Of a stretch of DNA of 5,666 nt, positions 1 to 5,666 are shown one piece after another. Both the position numbers and the translations under genes were made by a program. Position 1 is the first letter of the stretch. Each line of letters opens with the position of its first letter. Under the pieces are notes generated by a model. The model was given only the letters and a program-made list of their open reading frames with translations, was not told the origin of the DNA and did not search any database. The stretch is from Campylobacteraceae bacterium (GTDB taxonomy: Bacteria; Campylobacterota; Campylobacteria; Campylobacterales; Sulfurospirillaceae), in assembly GCA_027011025.1 (NCBI GenBank), contig JALVAU010000464.1, forward strand, positions 1 to 5,666, written 5' to 3'.

Positions 1-41
1 ATATTAAATAAAATAATTATAAAGTTACGCGATAAAATAAA

Positions 42-85
42 ATTACCAAATCGATAAGCATAAAAGTGCTTATCGATTTGGTAAT
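42..85. repeat. Perfect 19-bp inverted repeat (hairpin) just upstream of sucC
   Basis: The arms at 42-60 (ATTACCAAATCGATAAGCA) and 67-85 are exact reverse complements, separated by a 6-base loop (TAAAAG). The pairing stops cleanly on both sides. In plus-strand RNA it would form a long stem ending six bases before the sucC Shine-Dalgarno at 92-97. No T-run follows on the plus strand (the next bases are AAAAT), so it is not a standard intrinsic terminator for an upstream plus-strand gene. On the minus strand the stem is followed by a T-rich stretch (TTTATTTTATC), which would suit a terminator of leftward transcription. Possible roles are an mRNA 5' or intercistronic stabiliser or processing site, a partial terminator, or a symmetric protein-binding site. 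The repeat is certain; its role is not known. Confidence 0.9.
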
Positions 86-102
86 AAAATCAAGGAGACT
101 AT

Positions 103-1272
103 ATGAATATTCATGAATATCAAGCAAAAGAGATTTTTGCTAAGTATGGTGTACCTGTTCCGAAAGGAAAGGTTGCATTCAGTGTTGAAGAGGCGGTTGA
201 AAACGCAAAGGAACTAGGTGGAAAAATTTGGGTAGTTAAAGCTCAGATACATGCTGGAGGTCGTGGACTTGGTGGTGGAGTTAAACTAGCAAAAAGTATT
301 GATGAAGTAAGAGAACTTGCTACTGAAATACTTGGTATGACTCTAGTTACTCACCAAACAGGACCTGAGGGAAAACTTGTACAAAAAATTTATATAGAAG
401 AGGGTGCTGATATAGCTGACGAGCTCTATCTAGGTGTTGTTCTAGATAGAGCAAAAGAGATGCCAGTAATCATGGCTTCTACCGAAGGTGGTATGGAGAT
501 AGAAAAAGTTGCTTCCGAAACGCCAGAAAAGATTGTAAAAGTTGCGGTTGATCCAACTATCGGCTTTCAAGGTTTTCATGGCAGAAAACTTGCCTTTGGT
601 CTTGGACTTCCAAAAGAGCAAGTTGGAAAATTTATAAAATTTGCATCCGCTCTTTATAGAGTTTATATGGAAAATGATGCTAGTCTTATAGAGATAAATC
701 CACTTGTAAAAACCGGGGCTGGAGATTTCATAGCACTTGATGGAAAAATGGGATTTGATGACAGTGCTCTTGGACGACATCCGGACATCGAAGCTATGAG
801 AGACCTTAGCGAAGAAGATCCTGCTGAGAGAGAAGCTGGAGAATTTGGATTAAGTTATGTTAAATTGGATGGAAATGTAGGATGTATGGTAAATGGTGCC
901 GGTCTTGCTATGGGTACCATGGATACTATTAATTATGTCGGCGGTACTCCTGCAAACTTTTTGGATGTTGGCGGTACTGCAAGTGCCCAAACTGTGGCAA
1001 AAGGTTTCGAGATAATTCTAAGAGATCCAAATGTAAAATCAATCTTTGTAAATATCTTTGGTGGAATCGTAAGATGCGACAGAATAGCAAACGGAATACT
1101 AGAAGCTACAAAACTCGTAGATGTACATGTGCCGGTGGTTGTAAGATTAGATGGCACAAATGCGCCTGAAGCTGCCCAGATTTTAAAAAATGCAAATATA
1201 AAAAATGTAATAACAGCAACTGACTTAGGCGATGGTGCCAAAAAAGCAGTTGCAGCGGCAAAAGGGGAATAA
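103..1272 (+). CDS. sucC: Succinyl-CoA synthetase (succinate-CoA ligase), beta subunit
   Basis: This is the beta subunit of the cytoplasmic enzyme that interconverts succinate + CoA + NTP with succinyl-CoA + NDP + phosphate. The 389 residues match the usual family length (about 388). The N-terminus [16 protein letters not shown] is typical of SucC. An ATP-grasp domain follows, with K46 and the glycine-rich AGGRG at 51-55. The metal-site segment EINPLV at 197-202 (N199) pairs with D213 in LDGKMG. The C-terminal ligase domain carries [15 protein letters not shown] at 260-274, FLDVGG at 286-291 and [10 protein letters not shown] at 317-326, the region that faces the alpha-subunit active site. 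The start is supported by AAGGAG at 92-97, five bases before the ATG. sucD begins one base after the stop, so the two subunits are co-translated. Whether ATP or GTP is used cannot be read from the sequence with confidence. The gene is intact. Confidence 0.98.
   Translation: MNIHEYQAKEIFAKYGVPVPKGKVAFSVEEAVENAKELGGKIWVVKAQIHAGGRGLGGGVKLAKSIDEVRELATEILGMTLVTHQTGPEGKLVQKIYIEEGADIADELYLGVVLDRAKEMPVIMASTEGGMEIEKVASETPEKIVKVAVDPTIGFQGFHGRKLAFGLGLPKEQVGKFIKFASALYRVYMENDASLIEINPLVKTGAGDFIALDGKMGFDDSALGRHPDIEAMRDLSEEDPAEREAGEFGLSYVKLDGNVGCMVNGAGLAMGTMDTINYVGGTPANFLDVGGTASAQTVAKGFEIILRDPNVKSIFVNIFGGIVRCDRIANGILEATKLVDVHVPVVVRLDGTNAPEAAQILKNANIKNVITATDLGDGAKKAVAAAKGE
1263..1268 (+). promoter_or_regulatory. 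Ribosome binding site that fixes the sucD start
   Basis: AGGGGA lies inside the last codons of sucC, five bases before the ATG at 1274. It favours this start over an in-frame ATG at 1232, which would overlap sucC by 41 bases and add 14 residues that do not look like the family. Placing the site within sucC suggests translational coupling of the two subunits. Confidence 0.75.
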
Positions 1273-1273
1273 T

Positions 1274-2146
1274 ATGAGTATATTAGTAGATAAAGACACA
1301 AAAGTTATAGTTCAAGGTTTTACCGGCAAAGAGGGTACATTTCATGCAGGACAATGTATAGATTATGGCACACAAATAGTAGGTGGTGTAACTCCAAACA
1401 AGGGTGGACAAGTTCACCTTGGAAAACCAGTTTTTAATACTGTGCAAGAGGCAGTTGCGGCAACTGGCGCAACAGTTAGTATGATCTTTGTTCCACCTGC
1501 TTTTGTAGGGGACGCCGTTATGGAAGCAGCCGATGCGGGAATTGATTTGGCTGTAATTATCACCGAAGGTGCACCTGTAAGAGATATGATGATGGCAAAA
1601 GCTTATGCTGTTAAAAGTGGTATGAAAACAATAGGACCAAACTGTCCTGGTGTTATTACAGCCGAAGAGTGTAAGATAGGTATCATGCCGGGTATGGTTT
1701 TCAAAAAAGGAAATGTTGGACTGATTTCAAAATCAGGCACACTTACATATGAAGGCGCAAATCAAGTTTGCAATGTAGGCTATGGTATAACAACTGCGGT
1801 TGGAATCGGTGGAGATCCGATCATCGGGCTTAGCTACATTCAACTCTTAACAATGTTTGAGGCAGACCCTCAGACTGAGGCTATTGTTATGATAGGTGAA
1901 ATCGGTGGAGATTTAGAGATTCAAGCAGCAGAGTTTATAAAAGACAATGTAAGCAAACCTGTTGTTGCATTTATAGCCGGACAAACTGCACCAAAAGGCA
2001 AAAGAATGGGACATGCAGGTGCAATTATAAGTGGAAGTGCGGGAACAGCAGCAGAAAAAATGGCAGCATTGGAAGCCGCAGGAGTTGCAGTAGTAAAATC
2101 ACCAGCAGAAATTGGTGAAAAAGTAAAAGAAGTACTAAGTAAATAA
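1274..2146 (+). CDS. sucD: Succinyl-CoA synthetase (succinate-CoA ligase), alpha subunit
   Basis: This is the alpha subunit, which binds CoA and carries the phosphohistidine intermediate of succinyl-CoA synthetase. The chosen start gives 290 residues, matching the family (about 289), and begins [18 protein letters not shown]. The N-terminal Rossmann CoA-binding domain has [11 protein letters not shown] at 14-24. The segments [10 protein letters not shown] at 96-105 and GPNCPGVI at 121-128 are typical. The C-terminal ligase domain has SKSGTLTYE at 152-160, GIGGDPIIG at 177-185 and GEIGG at 208-212. The catalytic histidine is H247 within [10 protein letters not shown] (242-251), corresponding to the phosphohistidine of E. 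coli SucD. The gene sits one base after sucC and supplies succinyl-CoA to, or consumes it from, the oor complex encoded downstream. No damage is seen. Confidence 0.98.
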   Translation: MSILVDKDTKVIVQGFTGKEGTFHAGQCIDYGTQIVGGVTPNKGGQVHLGKPVFNTVQEAVAATGATVSMIFVPPAFVGDAVMEAADAGIDLAVIITEGAPVRDMMMAKAYAVKSGMKTIGPNCPGVITAEECKIGIMPGMVFKKGNVGLISKSGTLTYEGANQVCNVGYGITTAVGIGGDPIIGLSYIQLLTMFEADPQTEAIVMIGEIGGDLEIQAAEFIKDNVSKPVVAFIAGQTAPKGKRMGHAGAIISGSAGTAAEKMAALEAAGVAVVKSPAEIGEKVKEVLSK

Positions 2147-2235
2147 ACTTTTAAGTATTGCTTTAGTAAAGTATAAAGTATGTAAAAGTATGGTTTTGCA
2201 TATAACAATAATGTTAATACAAGGAGATATAAAAT
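2147..2235. other. sucD-oorD intergenic gap, possible internal promoter
   Basis: This 89-base AT-rich gap is the only sizeable break in the six-gene cluster. TATAAC at 2201-2206, preceded by TG at 2197-2198, resembles an extended -10 box, but no clear -35 is visible. CTTTAGTAAAG at 2161-2171 can form only a 4-5 bp stem and has no T-run after it, so there is no credible terminator. AAGGAG at 2221-2226 is the ribosome binding site of oorD. The gap may hold a secondary promoter for the oor genes, or may simply be read through from sucD. The promoter call is weak. Confidence 0.25.
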
Positions 2236-2553
2236 ATGAGTAACATGGCAGCTCCAGAAAGTACCCCTGTATGGGTAAATGTCCATAGATGTAAGGCATG
2301 TGATGTTTGTGTAAGCGTGTGTCCAGCAGGCGTCTTGGCGATGGCTCCGGCACCTAATTCAATATTAGGTTCAATGATAGAAGTAGAACATCCGGAAGCT
2401 TGTATCGGATGTAGAGATTGTGAATTACACTGTCCAGATTTTGCTATTTATGTGGCAGAAAGAGGCGAATTTAAATTTGCAAGGATTACTGATGAGGCAA
2501 AACAGAGAGCTGAAGCAGTTAAAAAAAATCATTATAGAAAATTAAGTGCATAG
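2236..2553 (+). CDS. oorD: 2-oxoglutarate:acceptor oxidoreductase, ferredoxin-like delta subunit
   Basis: This is a small iron-sulfur subunit that passes electrons between the catalytic subunits of 2-oxoglutarate oxidoreductase and an external carrier (ferredoxin, flavodoxin or similar). Its 105 residues contain two complete 4Fe-4S motifs of the CxxCxxCxxxCP type: C19, C22, C25, C29 (followed by P30) and C56, C59, C62, C66 (followed by P67). This is the layout of a bacterial 2[4Fe-4S] ferredoxin. The lead-in PVWVNVHRCKAC and the segments CPAGVLAM and CPDFAIYVAERGEFKFA closely resemble Campylobacter OorD. The ATG at 2236 is chosen because AAGGAG at 2221-2226 lies nine bases upstream; the in-frame ATG at 2245 is too far away. 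oorA follows nine bases after the stop. Taken alone it could be any KorD/PorD-type ferredoxin, but the neighbours settle it. Confidence 0.96.
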   Translation: MSNMAAPESTPVWVNVHRCKACDVCVSVCPAGVLAMAPAPNSILGSMIEVEHPEACIGCRDCELHCPDFAIYVAERGEFKFARITDEAKQRAEAVKKNHYRKLSA

Positions 2554-2562
2554 GGAGAATAG

Positions 2563-3693
2563 ATGGCAAGAGAAGTAATCTCAAACGGTAACGGACTTGT
2601 AGCAAAAGCAGCTGTTGAGTGTGGTTGTAGATTTTTTGGGGGTTATCCACTTACACCTTCAAGCGAAATAGCACACGATACTAGTGTTTTACTGCCTCAA
2701 GTTGGTGGCCATTTTATACAAATGGAAGATGAAATTGGTGGAATTAGTGTAGCCCTCGGTGCTTCAATGAGTGGTGTAAAGGCGATGACGGCAACAAGTG
2801 GTCCTGGAATTTCTCTGAAATCAGAGCAAATTGGCTTTTCATTTATAACTGAAGTTCCACTCGTAATAATAAATGTTATGAGAGGTGGTCCAAGTACAGG
2901 TCTTCCAACAAGAGTGTCTCAAGCTGATATAGGACAAGCAAAACACCCAACGCATGGAGACTATGCTTCAATTACTCTTTGTCCAGGCAGTTTAGAAGAG
3001 TGTTACACAGAAACAGTTAGAGCATTTAATCTAGCCGAAGAGTATATGACTCCAGTGTTTGTACTCTTAGATGAAACACTAGGACACATGGTTGGAAAAG
3101 CAATTCTTCCTGATTTAGAAGAGGTTGAAAAATCCATCATAAACAGAAAAGAATATACAGGAGATCCAAAAGACTATCTCCCTTATGATGCAGCTCCAAA
3201 TACTCCTGCAGTTTTAAATCCTTTCTTTAAAGGCTATCACTATCATATCACGGGACTTCACCATGGACCAACAGGTTTTCCAACTGAAGACGGTAAAATG
3301 TGTGAATACAACATAGAGAGATTGGTAGGAAAAATTAAACATGCAGATGACTTGGTAGAGTTTGAAGAGTTTATGCTAGATGATGCAGAGGTTTGCATTA
3401 TAGCTTATGGAAGTATCAGTAGAGGCGCAAAAGAGGCTGTTGTAAAACTGAGAAAAGACGGAATTAAAGCCGGACTTTTTAGACCAACTACTATTTGGCC
3501 AAGTCCTGTTAAAAAGCTAGAAGAGATAGGCAAAAAATTTGATAAAATTATGGTTACAGAGTTAAATATGGGACAATACCTTGAAGAGATTCAAAGAGTA
3601 ATGAGAAGAGATGACTTTGCAACACTTCACAAAGCAAATGGTCGTCCTATAGCACCAGTTGAAATGGTAGCAAAAGTTAAGGAGATGATGTAA
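2563..3693 (+). CDS. oorA: 2-oxoglutarate:acceptor oxidoreductase, alpha subunit
   Basis: This is the alpha (KorA-type) subunit of the oxygen-sensitive, CoA-dependent enzyme that interconverts 2-oxoglutarate with succinyl-CoA + CO2. Its 376 residues suit the stand-alone alpha subunit without the fused gamma domain found in some bacteria. The N-terminal pyrimidine-binding domain has the family motif YPLTPSSE at 28-35, QMEDEIGGISVALGASMSG at 53-71 with the acidic residues near the thiamine pyrophosphate site, TATSGPG at 76-82, and MRGGPSTGLPT at 106-116. The C-terminal transketolase-like domain covers about residues 270-376, with AYGSISRGAKEAV at 281-293 and LFRPTTIWP at 305-313. AGGGAG at 2552-2557 overlaps the oorD stop codon and sits five bases before the ATG, implying coupled translation. 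oorB starts directly after its stop. Related 2-oxoacid oxidoreductases share this fold, but the sucCD context supports 2-oxoglutarate as the substrate. Confidence 0.97.
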   Translation: MAREVISNGNGLVAKAAVECGCRFFGGYPLTPSSEIAHDTSVLLPQVGGHFIQMEDEIGGISVALGASMSGVKAMTATSGPGISLKSEQIGFSFITEVPLVIINVMRGGPSTGLPTRVSQADIGQAKHPTHGDYASITLCPGSLEECYTETVRAFNLAEEYMTPVFVLLDETLGHMVGKAILPDLEEVEKSIINRKEYTGDPKDYLPYDAAPNTPAVLNPFFKGYHYHITGLHHGPTGFPTEDGKMCEYNIERLVGKIKHADDLVEFEEFMLDDAEVCIIAYGSISRGAKEAVVKLRKDGIKAGLFRPTTIWPSPVKKLEEIGKKFDKIMVTELNMGQYLEEIQRVMRRDDFATLHKANGRPIAPVEMVAKVKEMM

Positions 3694-4527
3694 ATGGCTT
3701 TTAATTATGATAAATATCTAAGAACAGATAAACTACCTACACTTTGGTGCTGGGGATGTGGTGATGGAGTTATTTTAAAATCCGTAATTCGTGCTATTGA
3801 CAAAATGGGGTGGGATATGGATGATGTTTGTATAGTATCTGGAATAGGATGTAGCGGAAGATTTAGCTCATACATAGATTGCAATACGGTACATACGACT
3901 CATGGGCGTGCTATCGCTTATGCAACCGGCATAAAATTAGCAAACCCTGATAAACATGTTATAGTGGTTACAGGTGATGGAGATGGCTTGGCGATAGGCG
4001 GAAACCACACAATCCATGGTTGTAGAAGAAACATAGACCTGAATCATATAGTTATAAATAACTTTATATATGGCTTAACAAATTCACAAACAAGTCCTAC
4101 AACCCCTAAAGGAATGTGGACAGTAACCGCACAATACGGAAATGTAGATCCAACTTTTGATGCTGCAAAACTTGCAGATGCAGCCGGTGCTTCATTTGTT
4201 GCCCGTGAATCAGTGCTAGACCCTAAAAAAATGGAAAAAGTTTTAATTGAGGGCTTTAAACACAAAGGATACTCATTTTTTGATATTTTTTCAAATTGCC
4301 ATATTAATCTTGGTAGAAAAAATAAAATGGGTGAAGCAAAACAGACACTTGATTGGATAGACAGTAGAATTATCTCTAAGAAAAAATTTGATGCTCTTAG
4401 TGATGAAGAAAAAGTTGGAAAGTTTCCACTAGGTGTTTTGAAAAAAGATGAAGAAGCACTAGAGTATTGTGAGGCGTATAGCAAAGTTATAGAAGCTGCA
4501 CAAAATAAAACAAAAGTTCAACTGTAA
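3694..4527 (+). CDS. oorB: 2-oxoglutarate:acceptor oxidoreductase, beta subunit (TPP-binding)
   Basis: This is the beta subunit, which binds the thiamine pyrophosphate diphosphate group and a 4Fe-4S cluster next to the active site. Of its 277 residues, LWCWGCGDG at 17-25 supplies C19 and C22. C53 in SGIGCSGR and C202 in NCHINLGRKN complete the four-cysteine set expected for two-domain 2-oxoacid:ferredoxin oxidoreductases. The TPP/Mg motif starts with GDGDG at 94-98 and ends with NN at 122-123, followed by FIYGLTNSQTSPTTP, a signature of KorB-type proteins. HTTHGRAIAYATGIK at 67-81 is also typical. The ATG immediately follows the oorA stop codon, and AAGGAG at 3679-3684 lies inside the end of oorA nine bases upstream, so the two catalytic subunits are tightly coupled. 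The lysine-rich tail from about residue 228 is common in this family. The gene is intact. Confidence 0.97.
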   Translation: MAFNYDKYLRTDKLPTLWCWGCGDGVILKSVIRAIDKMGWDMDDVCIVSGIGCSGRFSSYIDCNTVHTTHGRAIAYATGIKLANPDKHVIVVTGDGDGLAIGGNHTIHGCRRNIDLNHIVINNFIYGLTNSQTSPTTPKGMWTVTAQYGNVDPTFDAAKLADAAGASFVARESVLDPKKMEKVLIEGFKHKGYSFFDIFSNCHINLGRKNKMGEAKQTLDWIDSRIISKKKFDALSDEEKVGKFPLGVLKKDEEALEYCEAYSKVIEAAQNKTKVQL

Positions 4528-4539
4528 GGAGAGCCCGAG

Positions 4540-5097
4540 ATGAGAAGACAATTAAGATTTGTTGGTGTTGGTGGTCAAGGTGTTATCCTAGCAGGTGAGA
4601 TTTTGGCTGAAGCAAAGATAAAAAGTGGTGGTTATGGTGTAAAATCTGCAACTTATACATCTCAAGTAAGAGGAGGACCTACAAAGGTTGATATTTTACT
4701 TGATGACGATGAGATTCTTTTTCCTTATGCAAATGAGGGTGAGATAGAGTTTATGATAGCAACTGCCCAAGTTAGTTATGATCAATTTAAAGAGGGTGTA
4801 AAAGAGGGTGGCAATATAGTTGTTGAACCAAATCTCGTCACTCCAACTGATGAAGATAGAAAAAAGTGGAATATTTATGAAATTCCGCTTATCACTATCG
4901 CAAAAGAAGAGGTCGGAAATGTTATCACCCAATCTGTTGTGGCTCTTGGAATCACAATGGAGATGACAAAAGTTCTTGATTTTGATTTGGTTATGAAAGT
5001 CACCTTAGAAAAAGTACCTCCTAAAGTTCATGAAGTAAATAAAAAAGCTTATGAGCTCGGCATAAAGTATGCCAAAGAGGCAATGGCAAATAGATAA
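4540..5097 (+). CDS. oorC: 2-oxoglutarate:acceptor oxidoreductase, gamma subunit
   Basis: This is the gamma subunit (pyruvate/ketoisovalerate oxidoreductase catalytic-domain family), thought to contribute to CoA binding and subunit assembly in the four-subunit enzyme. Its 185 residues are the expected length. The N-terminal VGVGGQGVILAGEILAEA at 8-25 is the family glycine-rich loop. TYTSQVRGGPTKVDI at 38-52 is the typical second signature, and the middle region (about 60-130) fits the alpha/beta domain. AAGGAG at 4526-4531 overlaps the oorB stop codon and lies eight bases before the ATG, again suggesting coupling. It is the last gene of the operon: nothing on the plus strand follows before the hairpin at 5107-5146. 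No truncation or frameshift is seen. Confidence 0.97.
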   Translation: MRRQLRFVGVGGQGVILAGEILAEAKIKSGGYGVKSATYTSQVRGGPTKVDILLDDDEILFPYANEGEIEFMIATAQVSYDQFKEGVKEGGNIVVEPNLVTPTDEDRKKWNIYEIPLITIAKEEVGNVITQSVVALGITMEMTKVLDFDLVMKVTLEKVPPKVHEVNKKAYELGIKYAKEAMANR

Positions 5098-5106
5098 ATT
5101 GGCTAT

Positions 5107-5146
5107 TGTATTGTGTGGGTTTATTTTTTTATTCCCACACAATATA
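5107..5146. terminator. Hairpin terminator between convergent oorC and hemW-like gene
   Basis: TATTGTGTGGG at 5109-5119 pairs perfectly with CCCACACAATA at 5134-5144. A G-T wobble (5108/5145) and a T-A pair (5107/5146) extend the stem to 13 bp. It begins ten bases after the oorC stop and lies 12 bases from the stop of the convergent gene, so it probably ends transcription from both sides. The tail is unusual: the longest T-run lies inside the 14-base loop (5120-5133), and the base run after the stem is only moderately T-rich on the plus strand (TTTCATTA). The stem and position are clear; termination strength is inferred. Confidence 0.75.
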
Positions 5147-5158
5147 TTTCATTAGGCG

Positions 5159-5666
5159 TTATTCATAAATATAAAGTGCGATTTCATCAGCAAGAAAATA
5201 GTCTAAATTATAGACTCTCTCTTTGTCTTTAAAAAGTTTTTTTTCATCTATGAGTATATATATCTTTTCTAACTCTTTTTTATTTAAAATCTCTAGTTTT
5301 ATCCCTATTTTACTTCTTAGTCCTAAAAAAATTGCTTCAGTTTTTAGCTCATTCATGCTAAGGTTTTCTATATCTCTTTGGAGTGGATTATCTATGTAGT
5401 TTTCTATGTTTTTTGATGGATAAAATCTTCTATTTTTTAAAAAACCAACAGCTCCTGCACCGATTCCGATATAATCTTCCTGATTCCAATATCCAAGGTT
5501 GTGAATACTTTGATATGTACCAAAATTTGATATTTCATACTGCAAAAAACCAAAATCCTCTATGCTTTGTGTAAAAAATTTAGCAAGACCAAATGAATCT
5601 TTTGCAACATTTGGTGTTTTGTAAAAAGGTGTATTTTCCTCTATAGTTAGTGAGTATGCACTGATA
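5159..5666 (-). CDS. hemW: HemW/HemN-like radical SAM protein, C-terminal part (gene cut by window edge)
   Basis: A minus-strand reading frame stays open from the window edge to a TAA at 5159-5161, giving the last 168 residues. Visible residues 4-14 are YSLTIEENTPF, and 43-48 are YEISNF. Then come HNLGYW at 55-60 and DYIGIGAGAVGF at 64-75, the ordered motifs of the HemW/HemN-like family (heme chaperone, formerly annotated as oxygen-independent coproporphyrinogen III oxidase). The rest fits the small C-terminal HemN domain. A full protein would be about 350-380 residues, so the start and the radical SAM CxxxCxxC cluster motif lie beyond 5666. The family motifs begin upstream of the TTG at 5545, so that codon is not the real start. 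HemW fits the C-terminal motifs better than true coproporphyrinogen dehydrogenase HemN, but without the N-terminus the choice is not final. It converges on the oor operon and is not part of it. Confidence 0.88.
   Translation of the reverse strand, partial: ISAYSLTIEENTPFYKTPNVAKDSFGLAKFFTQSIEDFGFLQYEISNFGTYQSIHNLGYWNQEDYIGIGAGAVGFLKNRRFYPSKNIENYIDNPLQRDIENLSMNELKTEAIFLGLRSKIGIKLEILNKKELEKIYILIDEKKLFKDKERVYNLDYFLADEIALYIYE

Noticed and set aside
1..41. Possible promoter upstream of sucC
   Set aside because: Several TATAAA- or TAAAAT-like hexamers occur, but in sequence this AT-rich they are expected by chance and none has a convincing partner element.
442..780. Minus-strand open frame within sucC
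   Set aside because: It is the opposite-strand shadow of a clearly coding gene, and its translation has no recognisable family features.
1232..1273. Longer sucD start at the in-frame ATG at 1232
   Set aside because: It would overlap sucC by 41 bases, add 14 lysine/glutamine-rich residues not typical of the family, and ignore the ribosome binding site placed for the ATG at 1274.
2135..2353. Minus-strand open frame spanning the sucD-oorD gap
   Set aside because: It overlaps oorD, shows no recognisable motif, and covers the oorD ribosome binding site; an AT-rich spacer readily gives such frames.
4044..4484. Minus-strand open frame within oorB
   Set aside because: It is antisense to a well-conserved gene, with a low-complexity serine/phenylalanine-rich translation typical of the reverse of lysine-rich coding sequence.
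5383..5574. Short plus-strand open frame opposite the HemW-like gene
   Set aside because: It lies fully within the conserved minus-strand coding region and has no family features.

Overview
The window reads as an AT-rich bacterial chromosome segment, most probably from the Campylobacterota (Epsilonproteobacteria; a Sulfurimonas-, Arcobacter- or Campylobacter-like organism). The main reason is six consecutive plus-strand genes in the order sucC-sucD-oorD-oorA-oorB-oorC, an arrangement I know from that phylum (for example Campylobacter jejuni). The protein sequences also resemble the four-subunit Campylobacterota 2-oxoglutarate:acceptor oxidoreductase (OorDABC) more than a lipoyl-dependent dehydrogenase. 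The genus assignment is inference.

Layout: positions 1-102 are a leader or intergenic segment holding a perfect 19-bp inverted repeat (42-60/67-85) that ends six bases before the sucC ribosome binding site. sucC (103-1272) and sucD (1274-2146) are one base apart. An 89-base gap (2147-2235) leads to oorD (2236-2553), oorA (2563-3693), oorB (3694-4527) and oorC (4540-5097). Within the oor block the gaps are only 9, 0 and 12 bases, and the oorA and oorC ribosome binding sites overlap the preceding stop codons. A strong hairpin at 5107-5146 separates this operon from a convergent minus-strand gene (5159 to beyond the window edge). That gene encodes the C-terminal part of a HemW/HemN-like protein and is cut off at the window edge.

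How the genes work together: SucCD interconverts succinate and succinyl-CoA with a nucleoside triphosphate. OorDABC interconverts succinyl-CoA + CO2 and 2-oxoglutarate using low-potential electrons carried through the iron-sulfur subunit OorD. Together they form the succinate-to-2-oxoglutarate arm of the TCA cycle, usable in the reductive direction (CO2 fixation by the reverse TCA cycle) or the oxidative direction. The sequence does not reveal which direction operates, and no ATP-citrate lyase gene is visible here.

All six complete genes look intact, with expected family lengths and catalytic motifs. I found no mobile element, CRISPR array, RNA gene or undescribed system. The most notable non-coding signal is the perfect hairpin in front of sucC.
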